Below, in pieces: positions 6,952-8,697 of a stretch of 8,697 nt of DNA. The notes under the pieces were generated by a model that did not search any database, was not told the DNA's origin, and saw only the letters and a program-made list of their open reading frames with translations. Position numbers and translations under genes: made by a program. The number at the start of each line of letters is the position of its first letter. The stretch's first letter is position 1. Source of the DNA: JBGAWK01 sp044227665 (GTDB lineage: Bacteria > Bacteroidota > Bacteroidia > Chitinophagales > JADIYW01); contig JBGAWK010000078.1 in assembly GCA_044227665.1 (NCBI GenBank), forward strand, positions 1-8,697, written 5' to 3'.

Positions 6952-8697
6952 TACATATACTTTTTATACCAATGTTGGAATACTACCAACGACCAGGTTA
7001 TGCGTTGTGCATCGCCTACATTGCTAGAGAACAGCTTGTTGCGTATAAGATTTATTGTAGCAGGATCAAAAATTTGCTGTTGAAGGATATAGTTTTCATT
7101 TAGATATTCATCTTGTATTGCGGAACGCAGGTCTGTACGAAACCACTGTAGCAAGGGTACTTCAAACCCGCTTTTAGGTCTATTATACAGCTCCGTCGGC
7201 AATAGTTCTCTAAAAGCATCTTGTACTATCCTCTTCTTCATCCTCCCATTTATCTTGGAATTCTCTGCAAGGGAGAAGGCATAAGCTACGATACGATAGT
7301 CCAAGAATGGTACGCGCACTTCTAAGGAGTTACGCATCGACATCATATCTACCTTAGTAAGCATATCAAAGGGAAGAACAAGGTTTACATCTGCCATCAA
7401 TACATCATTCATGCTGCCACCGCCTTTGATATGATGGGTATAGCTATTTATTAGTTCATATAGCTTTGAGCTGTCAGCTTTATCATTTATGAGATCCTGT
7501 ACGGAAATCTCGTCCATAATACAACACCACCTGAAATATCGCTCAGCGGCACTCATCCTGCTTCCTTCCGCAAAACGCTCTAGTTGTCTAATTTTGTTTG
7601 CGATTTTTCCATCTCTGGATTTAGGTAGGATTTTCCATAAAGGATATAAGCTATTCACCACAGTATTCTTCATGGAGGGGTTGCGTACAAGCCATTCTGC
7701 ATAGTGCTTGTTGTATCCAGCAAATAATTCATCGCCGGCATCTCCTGATAGTGCTACCGTTACGTGCTTTCGTGTATGTCGGGAAAGAATATTTACTAGT
7801 AATGCTGAGGAGTCTGCGAAAGGTTCATCTATGTAGTCCAGTACCTCGTGAAGGCTCTCATTGAGGTCTTGATTTGAGAGTTTAAATACAGTATGGTTGG
7901 TGTTATATTTTTTTGCCACCATCTGGGCATACTGTGTTTCATCAAAAAATGCGGCATCTTGAAAGCCTATAGAAAAAGTATTGAGTTGCGACACATGACG
8001 CGATGCCAAGGCTACTACTGCTGATGAGTCTATACCGCCACTCAAGAAAGCACCTAATGGCACATCTGCGATAAGCCTGAGCCTTACAGCATCATCCATA
8101 AGAGTAAGCAGATGCTTCTGTTGTTCTACATAATCCTCCTTGCTATAATTGGTATGCTCAGGATGGTATGGAAATTCATAATATGATTGTATTGTTACCG
8201 ATCCAGACTTTATAGACATATAGTGCCCTGGCATCAATTTTTTTACATCTTGTAAAATTGATAAGGGTCCCGGTATATAATTGAGTCTGAAGTATAAATG
8301 TAGAGCCTCCTTGTCAAGTATGCGGGGAATAGGAAACTCCATGATAGCTTTCATCTCTGAAGCGAAAAATAATTGCTCTTTATAGATGCTATAATACAAT
8401 GGCTTTATGCCATATCTATCTCTAGCGAGGAACACATCTTTAGTAACCTCATCATATATGGCAAAAGCCCAGAATCCATTGAGTAGATTCAGGCAATCTT
8501 TACCCATGATGATATATAAATATAATAATACTTCAGTGTCTCCTGAGGTATGTAAGTCTATGCCTTTGTCTTCGACAATTTTTTTTAACGCTCTATAATT
8601 AAAAATTTCTCCATTATAGACAATAGTATATCTGCCACTACTGTCTTTGAAGGGCTGGTGTGCAGCCTCGGAAGTGTCAATTATAGATAGACGTGCA
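6948..8697 (-). CDS. asnB: Asparagine synthetase B-type glutamine amidotransferase (N-terminus cut by the window edge)
   Basis: Uses glutamine nitrogen and ATP to turn a carboxylate into an amide. The frame is open from the right edge at base 8696 to TAA at 6950-6948, giving 582 visible residues. The methionine encoded at 8507 is internal, because the frame upstream codes for ARLSIIDTSEAAHQPF, VYNGEIFNYRAL and HTSGDTEVLLYL, which are glutaminase-domain sequence. About 50 residues, including the catalytic Cys2, lie outside. Numbering from the first visible residue: GFWAFAIYD (74-82) and ARDRYGIKPLYY (91-102) finish the glutaminase domain; SGGIDSS (219-225) is the ATP pyrophosphate loop; further on come ALSGDAGDELFAGY, EVRVPFLDYR and RPKSGFEVPL of the synthetase domain. 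The expected full length of about 630 matches long AsnB proteins, which include genuine asparagine synthetases and polysaccharide amidotransferases. The location favours the latter but does not prove it. Its stop overlaps that of the glycosyltransferase. Confidence 0.94.
   Translation of the reverse strand, partial: ARLSIIDTSEAAHQPFKDSSGRYTIVYNGEIFNYRALKKIVEDKGIDLHTSGDTEVLLYLYIIMGKDCLNLLNGFWAFAIYDEVTKDVFLARDRYGIKPLYYSIYKEQLFFASEMKAIMEFPIPRILDKEALHLYFRLNYIPGPLSILQDVKKLMPGHYMSIKSGSVTIQSYYEFPYHPEHTNYSKEDYVEQQKHLLTLMDDAVRLRLIADVPLGAFLSGGIDSSAVVALASRHVSQLNTFSIGFQDAAFFDETQYAQMVAKKYNTNHTVFKLSNQDLNESLHEVLDYIDEPFADSSALLVNILSRHTRKHVTVALSGDAGDELFAGYNKHYAEWLVRNPSMKNTVVNSLYPLWKILPKSRDGKIANKIRQLERFAEGSRMSAAERYFRWCCIMDEISVQDLINDKADSSKLYELINSYTHHIKGGGSMNDVLMADVNLVLPFDMLTKVDMMSMRNSLEVRVPFLDYRIVAYAFSLAENSKINGRMKKRIVQDAFRELLPTELYNRPKSGFEVPLLQWFRTDLRSAIQDEYLNENYILQQQIFDPATINLIRNKLFSSNVGDAQRITWSLVVFQHWYKKYMY

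Noticed and set aside
6948..8507. Treating the methionine at 8507 as the true start of the AsnB-type protein
   Set aside because: The frame continues upstream to the window edge and codes for conserved glutaminase-domain sequence, so the gene is cut by the window rather than starting there.

Overview
The window looks like a piece of a Bacteroidota chromosome. The evidence is the protein flavour of every gene, AT-rich intergenic DNA, start codons preceded by A/T tracts with no Shine-Dalgarno sequence, and candidate promoter elements of the TAnnTTTG type typical of this phylum. I cannot place it below phylum level with confidence; a Chitinophagales- or Sphingobacteriales-like lineage would fit. 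There are six protein genes, two of them cut by the window edges. I see no RNA gene, CRISPR array or insertion sequence.

Layout: (1) 1-2426, minus strand: carB, the large subunit of carbamoyl-phosphate synthase, running off the left edge. (2) 2522-3595, minus: a polytopic membrane sugar-1-phosphate transferase of the WecA/TagO family, which starts glycan assembly on undecaprenyl phosphate. (3) 3596-3827: a short, very AT-rich divergent promoter region. (4) 3828-6951, plus: a tight three-gene operon coding for a cytoplasmic polysaccharide deacetylase of the type found in exosortase/PEP-CTERM polysaccharide loci, a two-module GNAT-like acyltransferase, and a family 4 GT-B glycosyltransferase. 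(5) 6948-8697, minus: an AsnB-type glutamine amidotransferase that meets the operon tail to tail, with overlapping stop codons, and runs off the right edge.

Read together, genes 2 to 5 look like the edge of an extracellular polysaccharide (capsule, O-antigen or exopolysaccharide) locus next to the housekeeping gene carB. A plausible but inferred pathway: the WecA-type enzyme loads an N-acetylated sugar phosphate onto undecaprenyl phosphate, the deacetylase frees the amine, the GNAT-like enzyme puts a different acyl group on it, the GT4 enzyme adds a further sugar, and the AsnB-like enzyme may amidate a uronic acid. Deacetylase, acyltransferase, glycosyltransferase and AsnB-like amidotransferase recall the set found around XrtA exosortases in proteobacteria, but no exosortase is visible here. 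The three plus-strand genes are clearly more AT-rich than their neighbours, as if they form a separately acquired cassette.
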